Positions 1-8,695 of a stretch of 42,626 nt of DNA are shown here, piece by piece (position 1 is the stretch's first letter; each line of letters opens with the position of its first letter). The notes under the pieces are model-generated. The model saw only the letters and a list, made by a program, of their open reading frames with translations. It ran no database searches and was not told the origin of the DNA. The position numbers and the translations under genes were made by a program. Source of the DNA: Candidatus Zipacnadia bacterium (GTDB lineage Bacteria > Armatimonadota > Zipacnadia > Zipacnadales > UBA5352); the NCBI GenBank assembly GCA_029821635.1, contig JALGSW010000013.1, positions 1-42,626 of the forward strand. Direction: 5' to 3'.

Positions 1-313
1 CGGTGATCTGAAGGCCGTCACCGGCGGCCATGTCTCGCCCGTCCAGCGTCACGTCCGGTCGCCCGTCGCCGTTGATGTCGCCGTTGATCGTTGTTTGACT
101 GTCGGTGAGCGCCGGCAGGGGCGTCTGCGGCCGGATCGTGTAGCCCTCGGCAAAGGCAATGATGTCCGGTCCCGGGCTGGTGTTGGCTCGCTCGATCGCC
201 CAGCGCAGACTTTCGGTCCCCGCGTCCCCGTCATTGCGCACCGTCAGCGTCATCGCGAACGCGGCCTGCGTAAGCACCAGCGTCACCAGCACGATCATCG
301 CTCCGCGTTTCAT
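1..313 (-). CDS. Secreted beta-helix-type protein, N-terminal part (runs off the left edge)
   Basis: The frame is open from an ATG at 313 to the window edge, so only about 104 residues are visible. A gacGGAGGGacgcc ribosome site precedes the start. The first 20 residues (MKRGAMIVLVTLVLTQAAFA) form a clear Sec signal peptide. The next stretch, with LTVRNDGDAGTESLRWAIE followed by ANTSPGPDIIAF, matches the N-terminal cap seen in secreted right-handed beta-helix / polymorphic-outer-membrane-type proteins. After it comes an Asp/Gly-rich motif (INGDINGDGRPDVTLDG) like a calcium-binding FG-GAP or dockerin-type loop. The rest, including any catalytic or anchoring part, lies outside the window. It is likely a cell-surface or secreted protein. 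The family resemblance is clear, but the function is unknown. Confidence 0.75.
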   Translation of the reverse strand, partial: MKRGAMIVLVTLVLTQAAFAMTLTVRNDGDAGTESLRWAIERANTSPGPDIIAFAEGYTIRPQTPLPALTDSQTTINGDINGDGRPDVTLDGRDMAAGDGLQIT

Positions 314-486
314 GGCGTCCCTCCGTCATCGCTATGGACTCCGCCTCGCGTGCTCCTCTTATACCATTGGCGGCGGCATTTCCCATAGTTACCGCACAGA
401 AAGTTGACGCCTCCGCCGCGCAGCCGTGGGGGAGGGGACAGGCTGCATTGCGCGGAAGAGCGCATCATCCACGTCAAGGAGGCGCC

Positions 487-2370
487 ATGATGCTCAGAGT
501 CACGATCGCGCTGCTGGTGTGCCTGTCCGCCGTCGCATACGCGCAGGAACTCGGGCCGAACCTCGTCGTCAACGGTGACTTCGAGGGCGAGCAAGATGGC
601 GGCTGGAAGTTCAACGATCAGCGCCGTGTCGTCGAGATGGAGGACGCCCCGAGCGGCTCGCACGTGCTGATGATGGAGTGCGCCGAGCCGCAGTATTACT
701 TCGCGATCGCGGGGCCGAACGTGCCGATCGAGCCGCGCACGCTCTACCGCATCTCCTTCAAGATCAAGCGCCTGGGCGGTGGGCATCTGCGCGCGGGTGG
801 CGGATACAAGAACGCCGAGGGCGAGGGCCTCAAGCGTGGCGACTGGGCGCTGGGCAGCTACCCGATCGTGCTCCAGCCGGGTGAGGGCCGCGGTACGTGG
901 CATGAGTATGAGGGCGAGTTCATCACCGCCCGCACCGACGCCGCCGCGCTGGCGCTGCGCATCATCATCAAGGATGGCGTGGACACCGCGTGGATCGATG
1001 ACGTGGCAATCCGCCGCGTCGAGCGCCCGGAGGCGGCGCCGCTGGAGTTACCCGCCGCGGTGATCTGGGAGGGCCGGCCGAGCGCGATGGGCATGCGCGT
1101 CGAGGACCTCGCGCAGACCGACGATCTGATGACCGTCATCACCACGGGCGCGCGCCTGCAGTTCGACGCCGGTGGGGCGCACCTGATCGTCCGCCAGCGC
1201 ATCCCCGAGGAGCGCGACCTGGTACGCTTCGAGTTCGATCCGCCGCTGGGCGAGCTCAGCATCGCGCGACAGAACGAGGACGTCTGCGTGCTCGTGGGCG
1301 ACGAGTGCGCGCTGTCGGTCAATCCGGACGGCCTGATCGCGCTGGGCACGAACCGCAACGTGCAGATCACCGCGACGTCGAGCATTGGCGCGAAGCACTT
1401 CCGCGTGATGAGCGACAACCTCCTGGCGATCGACGAGCAGGGCGGCTTCTGCATCTACCCCGAGCAGCGGATGGAGTGCGCCACGGAGCCGTCGGAGCTC
1501 ACGCAAGTGCCCGATGACGCCTCGGAGCCGGGCTGGACGGCCACGCTCAATGCCGGTGCCCGCAAACTGGTGGCGCTGGGCGTGTTCCCGCCGCGCCCGT
1601 TCCCGTGGGAGCAGTCATTCACCGACCGCATCGCGCACTCGAACCACTTCCCGACGGACGAGGCGATCCGGTGGATGGCGGAGCACTGCAACATCATGGT
1701 GCTGCACCAGAGCATCTACGAGGGGGCGCTGAGCAGCGGGCCCTACATCATCAAGGACGATGCGGAGTATGCGCGCGTGATCGCGACCGCGCACGAGGCG
1801 GGGATGCAGGTGCTGCCTTACTTCAACCCCGGCGCCTACACCGTCAAGGACGTGGACAAGCAGCTTGAGCTGCTGCGCACGCACAAGGAGCGCTACGGGA
1901 CCGACGGCTTCTACTTCGACGGGCTGGGGCGAGGCAACGAGTGGCCGTGGAACTACTACTTCATCCGCCACGTGCGCGACATGGTCGGCGACGCGTGCAT
2001 CTACACGCACTCGACGCTCAATCCGCCGATCAACTCACCCTCGGTCTACTGCCCGTTCATCGACACCTACTCGGACTTCCAGCTCCGCGGTGAGGGACAG
2101 GTCATCAAGGGCCTCGATGACCCGTATCTGCGCTTCGTGATCGGCACATTCAACATCAGTAACTCCATCGCCACGCTCAAGGGCGACAAGATGCAGGACG
2201 CGGACGAGAAGCAGAAGCTCCAGGCGCTGTTTGATCTGAACGGTCGCGCGCGCTGGGGCTACCCCGGCATAAACGCCGAGCGTGACGCGCTCTTCACCGA
2301 GTGGTACTTCCCGACGCTCGATGAGATGGAGGCGCGCTGGCGTGCCGAACGGGCCGACGCCGCGGAGTAG
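487..2370 (+). CDS. Secreted CBM plus TIM-barrel-like protein (probable glycoside hydrolase relative)
   Basis: Start chosen at the ATG at 487, preceded by AAGGAGG; an in-frame upstream extension lacks a signal peptide and ribosome site. The product is 627 aa. Residues 1-19 are a signal peptide (MMLRVTIALLVCLSAVAYA). Residues about 23-180 contain NLVVNGDFEG and end in TAWIDDVAIRRVE, the pattern of a CBM4/9/22-like jelly-roll module. The C-terminal half has TIM-barrel-like strands, for example AGMQVLPYFNP, then YGTDGFYFDGLGRG with an Asp pair in the position where alpha-galactosidase-like or GH-related barrels carry catalytic acids. It probably acts on an extracellular polysaccharide, but no specific GH family can be assigned by eye. 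It is convergent with the DUF3604 gene, with 12 bp between stops. Confidence 0.8.
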   Translation: MMLRVTIALLVCLSAVAYAQELGPNLVVNGDFEGEQDGGWKFNDQRRVVEMEDAPSGSHVLMMECAEPQYYFAIAGPNVPIEPRTLYRISFKIKRLGGGHLRAGGGYKNAEGEGLKRGDWALGSYPIVLQPGEGRGTWHEYEGEFITARTDAAALALRIIIKDGVDTAWIDDVAIRRVERPEAAPLELPAAVIWEGRPSAMGMRVEDLAQTDDLMTVITTGARLQFDAGGAHLIVRQRIPEERDLVRFEFDPPLGELSIARQNEDVCVLVGDECALSVNPDGLIALGTNRNVQITATSSIGAKHFRVMSDNLLAIDEQGGFCIYPEQRMECATEPSELTQVPDDASEPGWTATLNAGARKLVALGVFPPRPFPWEQSFTDRIAHSNHFPTDEAIRWMAEHCNIMVLHQSIYEGALSSGPYIIKDDAEYARVIATAHEAGMQVLPYFNPGAYTVKDVDKQLELLRTHKERYGTDGFYFDGLGRGNEWPWNYYFIRHVRDMVGDACIYTHSTLNPPINSPSVYCPFIDTYSDFQLRGEGQVIKGLDDPYLRFVIGTFNISNSIATLKGDKMQDADEKQKLQALFDLNGRARWGYPGINAERDALFTEWYFPTLDEMEARWRAERADAAE

Positions 2371-2382
2371 GGGAGAGGCCGC

Positions 2383-4176
2383 TCACCCGACCCACACCGG
2401 GCTCGACCACGCCATCTCGCCATCGGTCTGGATCACACGCACGTAGTAGAAGCACGGGCCGTCCGTGCCCGCGTCCTCGACCGAGAGCGTCTCGGTTCTG
2501 CTGCGGCAGGGCTTCTCCAGCACGGTCTCGCCGTTGCGCACCAGCTCCAGGCGCTCCAGCGGGGCGGTCCCGGTCACGCTCGCCTCGATGACGTTTACGC
2601 CGTCGGCGGGCGGCTCGATCTCGCTGCCCATGATCGCGCCGTTGACGCGGAAGTCGAGCGCGATGCGCGTCCCGGTGGTCGCGTAGCAGCGCCGGGCGTA
2701 CATCGCATCCCAGATCGCACCACGCGTGAGCTCATCGCTCAGCACCGCGATCAAGCCGCTGCCGAGGCGGTGCTGGAGGTGCGACTGGCGGTACGACCAC
2801 TGCGCGTTGCCCGGATTGCCGTCGTGACCGTCGCTGGAGGCCATGAAGCCCAGCCGGTGGCCCTGCACGAGCGCGTCCAGCGCGCCGAGGCCGGGCAGGC
2901 GGTCGCAGGCGTTGCCGGCAAAGGGTGCGCCGAAGTACTCCGAGTTCCCCCAGCTTGAGTAGACCTCGATGAGGCGGTCGAACTCCGGGTCCATGTAGGA
3001 CCAATCCACCGGGAAGAAGCCCGTCGAGGGGTGATGCGCGATCGTCAGCGCCCGTGCGCCGCACTCGCGCAGCGCCTGCCAGAGTTGGGCGGGCGAGCGG
3101 CTCTCGGTGCTGATCGAGTTGTGCCCCGGGCCCGGGGTGTTCTCGAAGTAGGGCCAGCCCGTGTCGCGATAGTACACATTCCGGTGCCCGTACCTGGCCG
3201 ACGTCCACTCATACGCGGGGATCACCACGAAGCGCCCCGGATCATCCCACGCGTCCATCTGCTCCATGCGGCCATCCCAGTCGTCGTGGTCCCTGAGCTG
3301 CCAGTCGTGTTCGCTGATGCTGATGAAGTCGAGGCCCGACACTTCGCGGCCGTACGCGTAGTTCTCATCGAGCGAACCGAGGCCGCAACTGCGCCCGGCC
3401 TCGTGCTCCTCGCCGCTGTGCGCGTGGATGTCGCCGAAGTAGATCTTCCAGTCCCCGACCGATGGGGCCGTCGGCCCCGCGATACAGGCGTCGATGGCCG
3501 TGTCGATGCCACATTTGAAGATCGGCCGCGCGAACATGTCCACGTCCACCTTGAACCAGCGCTGCGAAGGCTGGCGGTTCGAAGGGACGATGTCGATGCG
3601 CACAGGCGCACCCTCCGTGACCATGCTCTTGGGCAGGCGCAGTGTCATCACGCCGTAGCTCGCGGCGCCCTCCTCAGTGATGTGCGCATCGAGCTTCATC
3701 GGGCAGTGGCCCGGCGCCCAGTCGTGGCGCCGCACATCGTACGCGAGCGTCACGTCGCCCGCGAGCCCCGGGGCGCTCGAACGCCAGACGCGGCTCTCCT
3801 TCGTGACGTTGAACGAGATCAATTCGGTGCGCACGTCGTCGGTCGTGAGGCTCACATCGAACCGTCCGGACGGCTGGGGGAGGATCGAGCCCATGCCGGT
3901 CCCGACGGAGAAGACGAAGATGACCCATTCGGCGCCGGTCCCCTCGGGTACCGGGCCCGTGTGGAGTTGCAGATGATGGCGGCCGTCCTGGTGGACGAAG
4001 TATGCGCAGCGGGCGTCGGTGAAGGAGGCGACCGATCGGCGCTCTCTGTGCGCGCGGCCCCACTCGGAGATCTCGCCGAAACCCTCGACCAGGTCGGCAT
4101 TGTGCACGCGCAGAACCTCCGCGCGGATCTCCTCATCGGTCCGGCGCCCCTCACCATCGCTCTTCATGCTCAGCAT
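2383..4176 (-). CDS. PHP-domain metallo-protein, DUF3604-like
   Basis: 597 aa with no signal peptide. The ATG at 4176 follows an AGGAGG site 8 nt away. The C-terminal half carries the metal-ligand signature of PHP phosphoesterases in DUF3604-type proteins: GDIHAHSG (residues 248-255), SISEHD (286-291), AYEW with E323, an IAHHPS pair (H381, H382) and SSDGHDGNPG (447-456). The N-terminal 230 residues look like beta-sandwich decoration. The last 80 residues resemble an immunoglobulin-like domain that often ends such proteins. The substrate is unknown; DUF3604 proteins occur in polysaccharide and phosphonate contexts. The cytoplasmic location is inferred from the lack of a signal. The PHP fold is well supported, the reaction is not. 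Confidence 0.85.
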   Translation of the reverse strand: MLSMKSDGEGRRTDEEIRAEVLRVHNADLVEGFGEISEWGRAHRERRSVASFTDARCAYFVHQDGRHHLQLHTGPVPEGTGAEWVIFVFSVGTGMGSILPQPSGRFDVSLTTDDVRTELISFNVTKESRVWRSSAPGLAGDVTLAYDVRRHDWAPGHCPMKLDAHITEEGAASYGVMTLRLPKSMVTEGAPVRIDIVPSNRQPSQRWFKVDVDMFARPIFKCGIDTAIDACIAGPTAPSVGDWKIYFGDIHAHSGEEHEAGRSCGLGSLDENYAYGREVSGLDFISISEHDWQLRDHDDWDGRMEQMDAWDDPGRFVVIPAYEWTSARYGHRNVYYRDTGWPYFENTPGPGHNSISTESRSPAQLWQALRECGARALTIAHHPSTGFFPVDWSYMDPEFDRLIEVYSSWGNSEYFGAPFAGNACDRLPGLGALDALVQGHRLGFMASSDGHDGNPGNAQWSYRQSHLQHRLGSGLIAVLSDELTRGAIWDAMYARRCYATTGTRIALDFRVNGAIMGSEIEPPADGVNVIEASVTGTAPLERLELVRNGETVLEKPCRSRTETLSVEDAGTDGPCFYYVRVIQTDGEMAWSSPVWVG

Positions 4177-4375
4177 CGTCTCTGCCTCCTGTAGATGTGT
4201 GCGTCCTCAAACAACGCCCGGTGATTGCGCATCATGAGCGCGAATACCTCCCGTGTGGCAAACTCGAACACCGCCGCCGAATGTTACACGCGGCCTTCTC
4301 CTGGGTATGAGTACCTTCGGGAGAGGCGAGGCACTTCGGGGATGGACGGCAGCCGACAGGATTGGAGGTGGGGGC

Positions 4376-4654
4376 ATGGCGCACCAGATACTGTACGATC
4401 ACGTTCCAAGTCCAGGTGATCAGTTTCAGACATTCCGGGTGCTCTGGGAGCCCTACACCAACCGGGTAGCACTTAGATTCCGCAACGGCTCAGAGTCCGC
4501 CAACGGGCTGGTCGGAACCCCCGAGGAGACGATACGCTACCTTGATATGCGAGCCAGCGCAGGGCATCCGTGGAACAGCGGCGCCCCGCGGGAAGCTCGC
4601 AGACATTTGGAGAGAATAAGCGGACCTTCCGAGGAGGAGGCCGTCGCAAACTGA
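4376..4654 (+). CDS. Small protein of unknown family (92 aa)
   Basis: The ATG at 4376 is preceded by a good GGAGGTG site (4364-4370). The 92-residue product begins MAHQILYDHV and contains a central FRVLWEP and VALRFRNGSE region. No signal peptide or transmembrane segment is visible. It is not recognised. Codon use is noticeably less GC-biased at third positions than in neighbouring genes, which fits either a foreign or weakly expressed gene or a non-coding stretch. It is the only plausible coding content between the divergent DUF3604 gene and the DUF6599-like gene. Support rests on the ribosome site and the uninterrupted frame. Confidence 0.5.
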   Translation: MAHQILYDHVPSPGDQFQTFRVLWEPYTNRVALRFRNGSESANGLVGTPEETIRYLDMRASAGHPWNSGAPREARRHLERISGPSEEEAVAN

Positions 4655-4700
4655 CCTACGGCTCTGCGGGGATGTCAGATGGTTCAGGGGTGTGACAGCC

Positions 4701-5720
4701 TTACTCCGCATCACCAGGCAGCGGCCTCGTGGTGCGGATAGCCGTGCCTACCAGCCGCATGATCGCCTCGGCGTCTGTCCGCGTACCCTTCGTTGTCAGG
4801 TGCGCGACGAACTGATCCTGCAGCATCCCCACTGCCGGGCGACCGTTACTCGCGAAGAACGCCTCCTCGCCCAGCCGCGCCACCTCCCACGCAGCCCCGC
4901 GACGCAGAGCCTCCTGCAGCAGACGCGTGTACCACCGAAGCGCTTCGACGCCGTCGGCCGCCTCCATGACGCGCACCTGCACGTTCGCCTCGCCGACGAG
5001 CCGCCCGGCGCCGGCGGCCATCGGCCGCAGATCGCCGCCGAGCAGATCGGTGGGCGCGTAACTGACCGTCAGCGCGTTCACCCATCCGCGCGGCATGATG
5101 CGAACGATGCGCGGCAGTTCGGTCTGCTGCGGCAGCCGCACCTCCAGGCGCGCCGCGAGGTACTGATCGGGCGGCAGTGCCTGGTCCTCGCCGCCGGTGG
5201 CCTCAACGCGCAAGTAGTACCGGCCCGAGTAGATGTGCAGGACGCCGCCGTCGCGGTAGGCGGCGGAGGTCAGCAGCACGCGCTTCGCGTCCTTCGTGCG
5301 CTGCGCGGCGAAGAAGCCCAGTGCGTCGAGGGTGGTCTCGAAGGCGAGCATGGCGACGGTCGCGGTGCCGGGACCCGCGGTGTTGCGGTAGCCTACCTCG
5401 GCGCCGCAGAAGGGGGCGTAGGTCGCGAAGAGCTCGCCCGCGCTTGCGGAGATGCTTTGCACAACCGACGGGTCGCCGACGACCGGCGCGCTCAGGCGCT
5501 CCCACGAGCCGATCGGGTCGGTGAGGACGTGGCCGACCACGTCCTCGTTGGAGGAGCCTTCGGGCGGCGGACAGGGCTTGAGTTCGTTCACCTGCACAGG
5601 TAGGGGAGTAGTTGCGTCGGCCGTGGGAGGCGCAGCAGGCGCGGTGGCGTCGTCCTGCGCGCCCGCGAGCGCACAGGCCGTCAGAACCGCGATCGCGCAC
5701 CAACTCGCACACCTCGACAT
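4701..5720 (-). CDS. Secreted DUF6599-like protein
   Basis: Start chosen at ATG 5720, which gives a signal peptide (MSRCASWCAIAVLTACALAG); the longer in-frame extension is low-complexity and overlaps the upstream ABC gene. The product is 339 aa. After a short Pro/Ala/Thr linker, the core (SISASAGELFATYAPF, then a FETTLDALGFFAAQR segment and IYSGRYYLRVEA) resembles DUF6599 proteins, which typically carry a YEYING...LYLxYGF element. Function is unknown. The start lies 4 bp after the stop of the ABC ATPase gene, so it is probably the last gene of that operon and may be an envelope accessory of the exporter. The family call is by pattern only. Confidence 0.65.
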   Translation of the reverse strand: MSRCASWCAIAVLTACALAGAQDDATAPAAPPTADATTPLPVQVNELKPCPPPEGSSNEDVVGHVLTDPIGSWERLSAPVVGDPSVVQSISASAGELFATYAPFCGAEVGYRNTAGPGTATVAMLAFETTLDALGFFAAQRTKDAKRVLLTSAAYRDGGVLHIYSGRYYLRVEATGGEDQALPPDQYLAARLEVRLPQQTELPRIVRIMPRGWVNALTVSYAPTDLLGGDLRPMAAGAGRLVGEANVQVRVMEAADGVEALRWYTRLLQEALRRGAAWEVARLGEEAFFASNGRPAVGMLQDQFVAHLTTKGTRTDAEAIMRLVGTAIRTTRPLPGDAE

Positions 5721-5724
5721 CGGA

Positions 5725-6498
5725 TCAGCCCTCGTCGTCGCTCTCCTGCGTACGCCCCTCGGCGATGTACTGTTCGACGATCGCGCCGGTTGGGCCTGCA
5801 CGCAGGACCGAGCCGCTCTCCATCCTGACAACGCGATCGCACACCATCAGGACCTCCTCCATGTAGTGCGACACGAAGAGGACGATCTTGCCGCGATCCG
5901 CCTCATCCCGCAGCCGGTGGCGGACCTTCGCGCGGAAGGCCTCATCGCCGGTCGCGAGGATCTCGTCCACGATGAGCACGTCCGGCCTCATGTGCGCCGC
6001 GACGGAGAAGCCCAGCCGCATGAGCATGCCGGAGGAGTACGTGCGCACCGGCGTGTCGATCCACCGCTCCGCCTCGGCCCACGCGACGATGGCATCGAGC
6101 CCGCGGTCGATCTCCTGCCGGCCCATGCCGAGGATCGCGCCCGAGAGGTAGACGTTCTCGAGGCCGGTGAGGTCGGCGTGGAAGCCCGCGCCCGCCTGGA
6201 GCATAGGGCAAACACGGCCGCGGACGCGCACGTCCCCGCGGCTGGCCTCGAGCACACCCGCAACGATCGAGAGGACGGTGGTCTTGCCGCAACCGTTGGG
6301 GCCGATCAGACCGACGATCTCGCCGGGCTCAACGCACAGCGTGAAGTCGCGCACCGCCCACGCATCCTCGACCTGGTGCACGTGGCCGAGGAATCGCGCG
6401 AGGAAGGCGTCCTTGAGCCGCGCCGGGCGGTCGTGGTGCCTGCGGTAGCACTTCCAGACCTCACGCATCTCCACCAGCGGCAAGGGCTCCGAAGCCAT
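5725..6498 (-). CDS. ABC exporter ATPase, polysaccharide/O-antigen type (Wzt/TagH-like)
   Basis: 257 aa nucleotide-binding subunit. Walker A is GPNGCGKT (residues 66-73). The signature is YSSGM (154-158) rather than LSGGQ, a variant typical of polysaccharide and teichoic-acid exporters. Walker B is VLIVDEI (174-180), and the switch His is in FVSHYMEEV. The N-terminal AWAVRDFTLCVEPGE line and the ILxTGDEAFRAK segment also fit the Wzt/TagH class. It lacks the C-terminal carbohydrate-binding extension of long Wzt proteins. It starts 4 bp after the permease stop and drives export of a cell-surface glycan or lipid-linked polymer. No glycosyltransferase genes are present in the window, so the cargo is unknown. 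Confidence 0.92.
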   Translation of the reverse strand: MASEPLPLVEMREVWKCYRRHHDRPARLKDAFLARFLGHVHQVEDAWAVRDFTLCVEPGEIVGLIGPNGCGKTTVLSIVAGVLEASRGDVRVRGRVCPMLQAGAGFHADLTGLENVYLSGAILGMGRQEIDRGLDAIVAWAEAERWIDTPVRTYSSGMLMRLGFSVAAHMRPDVLIVDEILATGDEAFRAKVRHRLRDEADRGKIVLFVSHYMEEVLMVCDRVVRMESGSVLRAGPTGAIVEQYIAEGRTQESDDEG

Positions 6499-6501
6499 GG
6501 C

Positions 6502-7347
6502 TCAGAGCACCTCCGGGAGCTGCGGGCTCATGCGCCGGTAGATCACGATGCCCACGATCAGGCACAAGACGCTGAATGCGCTGGCGACGAGCAGATGTTC
6601 GATGCACGGAAGCTCATGGCGCAGCAGCACGCCGCGGAAGCCCTCGCAGATTGTAGCCATCGGGTTGAAGAGGAACCAGTACTGGTAGCTCTCGGGGATC
6701 TCGCTGGTTGGATACATCACCGGCGTGATGAAGAAGAACATGCGCATAAGCGCGCCGAGGGCGTACTCAACGTCCTGATAGTAGGTGTGCAGCACGGAGA
6801 AGCTCAGTGCAAGCCCGGCGAGCATCACGATCTCGATCAGCGCGAGAGGGATCAAGAAGAGGAAGATCGGGTCGAACGCCACCGGGATGATGATGAAGAC
6901 CGCGAAGAGGATGACCATCGACAGCAGGAAGTGCACCAGCGAGCTGCTCACGATGGAGATCGGCAGCGACCAGCGCGGGAAGTAGATCTTCTTCACAACG
7001 TCGCGGAACCGCAGGAAAGTGGGACATGCGGCCAGCACGGTGTCATTGAACAGCGTCCACGGGAGCAGCGCGACGAGGAACTTGATGGTGTAGTTGGGGA
7101 TGTCGTGCTGCAGCAGGCCCTGGAAAACGAAGCCGATCACGACGATCTGGAAGAGCGGGACGATCAGCGACCACAGGAAGCCCAGGAACGAGCGGCGGTA
7201 GCGAGCCTTGAGCTGCGAGATGGTGAGGATGCCCAGCAGATCAGTGATCTGGCGCATGGAAGGCCCGCGGCGCGGTGCGCCGCCACGGTGTGGGCCTGCA
7301 CACGCCCCAGGCTGCAGGGCGTCCTGTTGTGCGTTCGACTCACTCAT
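6502..7347 (-). CDS. ABC-2 exporter permease, polysaccharide type (Wzm/TagG-like)
   Basis: About 281 aa if started at ATG 7347; ATG 7257 (MRQITDLLG) is also possible, and an AAGGAG element lies rather far (17 nt) upstream of 7347. The family-typical N-terminus LKARYRRSFLGFLWSLIVPL precedes six predicted transmembrane segments. The VMYPTSEIPESYQYWFLFNPM loop between the last segments is characteristic of TagG/Wzm permeases. It pairs with the ATPase gene 4 bp downstream to form an inner-membrane exporter for a lipid-linked polysaccharide. The first 50 residues of the longest possible frame are low-complexity and probably not translated. Confidence 0.9.
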   Translation of the reverse strand: MSESNAQQDALQPGACAGPHRGGAPRRGPSMRQITDLLGILTISQLKARYRRSFLGFLWSLIVPLFQIVVIGFVFQGLLQHDIPNYTIKFLVALLPWTLFNDTVLAACPTFLRFRDVVKKIYFPRWSLPISIVSSSLVHFLLSMVILFAVFIIIPVAFDPIFLFLIPLALIEIVMLAGLALSFSVLHTYYQDVEYALGALMRMFFFITPVMYPTSEIPESYQYWFLFNPMATICEGFRGVLLRHELPCIEHLLVASAFSVLCLIVGIVIYRRMSPQLPEVL

Positions 7348-7582
7348 GGGCGTGAAGCCGTGCGCTCCTTGATTAGTGCGTGCCGTCGCGACGTGAGCAT
7401 CAGTCGCCAACAATGGTAACCGCCCGACAGCGCCTCAGAGTTCCCGGGGCCACCCGCACGCCCAGTGTAGGCCAACGCGGGCCATCGGGCAAGTGGGCGC
7501 CGTCCGTGACGGGGAATGGGGGCCGAGGGCGCAAGAGACGGCCCGGCCGCCGTAGAGCCGAGAGGCGCAGGTCCCTACATGA

Positions 7583-7598
7583 CATAATGTATATTATG
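7583..7598. promoter_or_regulatory. AT-rich inverted repeat, operator-like
   Basis: CATAAT-GTAT-ATTATG is a perfect 6-bp inverted repeat around a 4-nt centre, embedded in otherwise very GC-rich DNA about 235 bp upstream of the exporter permease start. It looks like a transcription factor site or part of a promoter. The regulator is unknown. Confidence 0.4.
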
Positions 7599-7676
7599 CG
7601 AAGTGCTCCGTAGGAATGGACCTGCGCCGGGGTCTGCAGCATCCGAGCGCCCCGTGCCCCCCACTCCTACGTAGAA

Positions 7677-7706
7677 AGAGCCCCCGGCCGCATGACCGGG
7701 GGCTCT
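7677..7706 (-). terminator. Intrinsic-type terminator of the outer-membrane protein gene
   Basis: A perfect 11-bp stem (AGAGCCCCCGG with CCGGGGGCTCT) with an 8-nt loop lies 24 bp past the stop codon of the minus-strand outer-membrane gene. In the minus direction it is followed by a short TTT, so the U-tract is weak. Confidence 0.75.
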
Positions 7707-7729
7707 GTATGCCGTTAGGCGTGTGAGGC

Positions 7730-8566
7730 TTAGAAGCAGCCGGTCGCGCCCGCGGTGATCCAGTCGTCGCCGCCGTCAACGTCCATCCAGGCCGCGTTGA
7801 CCTCGAAGTTGGTGAAGCGCCAGCCCGCGCCCGCGCCGAACTCGCCATCCGCGCTGCCGACCCGAACGACGAGAGGCAACGTCGGGACTGCCCACTCCGC
7901 GCCGATGCCAACCCACGAGTCGAACTCGTCGGTGACGTCGAACAGCGTCGCGCCAACCTGCACGCCGGCGGGCAGCTCAACAGCCGCGCCGACATGGCAG
8001 AGCGGGCCGCCATACTCGTCAGCGACGTCCTCGACCCAGAGGCCGAAGCGCCAGGCGTTCATCGCTACCTCCCGGCGGTACATTGCGCCAAGGTCGAAGG
8101 AGGTCGAGCTGTCATCGTTGCCGTTCTGCTCGGTGATCATCGGCGTGTCCCAGGTCTGGTAGAAGACCGACGCGCCCGCGGTGAGGCCGTTGCCGACCTG
8201 CTGGCCATAGCCGAACGAGACCGAGTCGTTGTCGACGTGGTTCGACGTGCCCATGTAGCCGAGGCCCCAGCCGTTCGCATTGTCGGCTGCACGGCCCGCG
8301 TAGAACGCTGAGAACTGGTTCAGGTCCTCAGGACCGTCCGCGAGGAAGTTCAGCGACGCGCGGCTCGGCCACGGGGAGATGCGGGTGCCAAAGGTGTCGA
8401 GCAGCGGCAGGCCCGCCGGGTTGTTGAACGATGCCGTCTCGTCGACCGACACGGCGGCGAAGCCGTACCCGGTCGCGTCCATCCGGGGCGTCTGCGCGAC
8501 TGCCGGAAGGGCCACGATGGCCAAAAGCACTACCAGCAGAGCGGTGGTTCGGATTGCTGTCATCAT
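7730..8566 (-). CDS. Outer-membrane beta-barrel-like protein
   Basis: 278 aa from ATG 8566, preceded by a GGAGGC site; a second ATG follows directly. The signal peptide is MMTAIRTTALLVVLLAIVAL, ending near AVAQ. The mature part begins GYGFAAVSVDETASFNNPAGLP, the pattern of small FadL/PorV-like barrels in which an NPAG turn follows a conserved Asp. The remainder alternates amphipathic beta strands with Gly/Asn/Asp turns, and the last residue is Phe, as in many Bam-inserted outer-membrane proteins. It is monocistronic, with its own terminator. The substrate or role is unknown. The barrel and outer-membrane location are supported by pattern, not by a specific family match. Confidence 0.75.
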   Translation of the reverse strand: MMTAIRTTALLVVLLAIVALPAVAQTPRMDATGYGFAAVSVDETASFNNPAGLPLLDTFGTRISPWPSRASLNFLADGPEDLNQFSAFYAGRAADNANGWGLGYMGTSNHVDNDSVSFGYGQQVGNGLTAGASVFYQTWDTPMITEQNGNDDSSTSFDLGAMYRREVAMNAWRFGLWVEDVADEYGGPLCHVGAAVELPAGVQVGATLFDVTDEFDSWVGIGAEWAVPTLPLVVRVGSADGEFGAGAGWRFTNFEVNAAWMDVDGGDDWITAGATGCF

Positions 8567-8695
8567 ACTGCCTCCGTTTCGTGTCGGCTGTGTACTAGCA
8601 CGAGCGGCTCCCCCAAGGATGCCGCTTCGCCCACTCCACATTTGAGCGGTTAGACATTCTCCTCGTAAGTTGGTTGCCCTCCTTCTCCTGAAGAT

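Larger units (their letters stand above)
7348..7729. other. Gene-free spacer between the exporter operon and the outer-membrane protein gene
   Basis: No coding frame with a ribosome site was seen. The spacer holds the terminator of the outer-membrane gene near 7677-7706 and an AT-rich inverted repeat near 7583-7598. The promoter of the exporter operon should lie here, but no convincing -35/-10 pair was identified. Confidence 0.6.

Noticed and set aside
5452-7419. A long plus-strand frame opposite the exporter genes
   Set aside because: The opposite strand has Walker motifs and transmembrane segments; this frame shows only charged low-complexity sequence.
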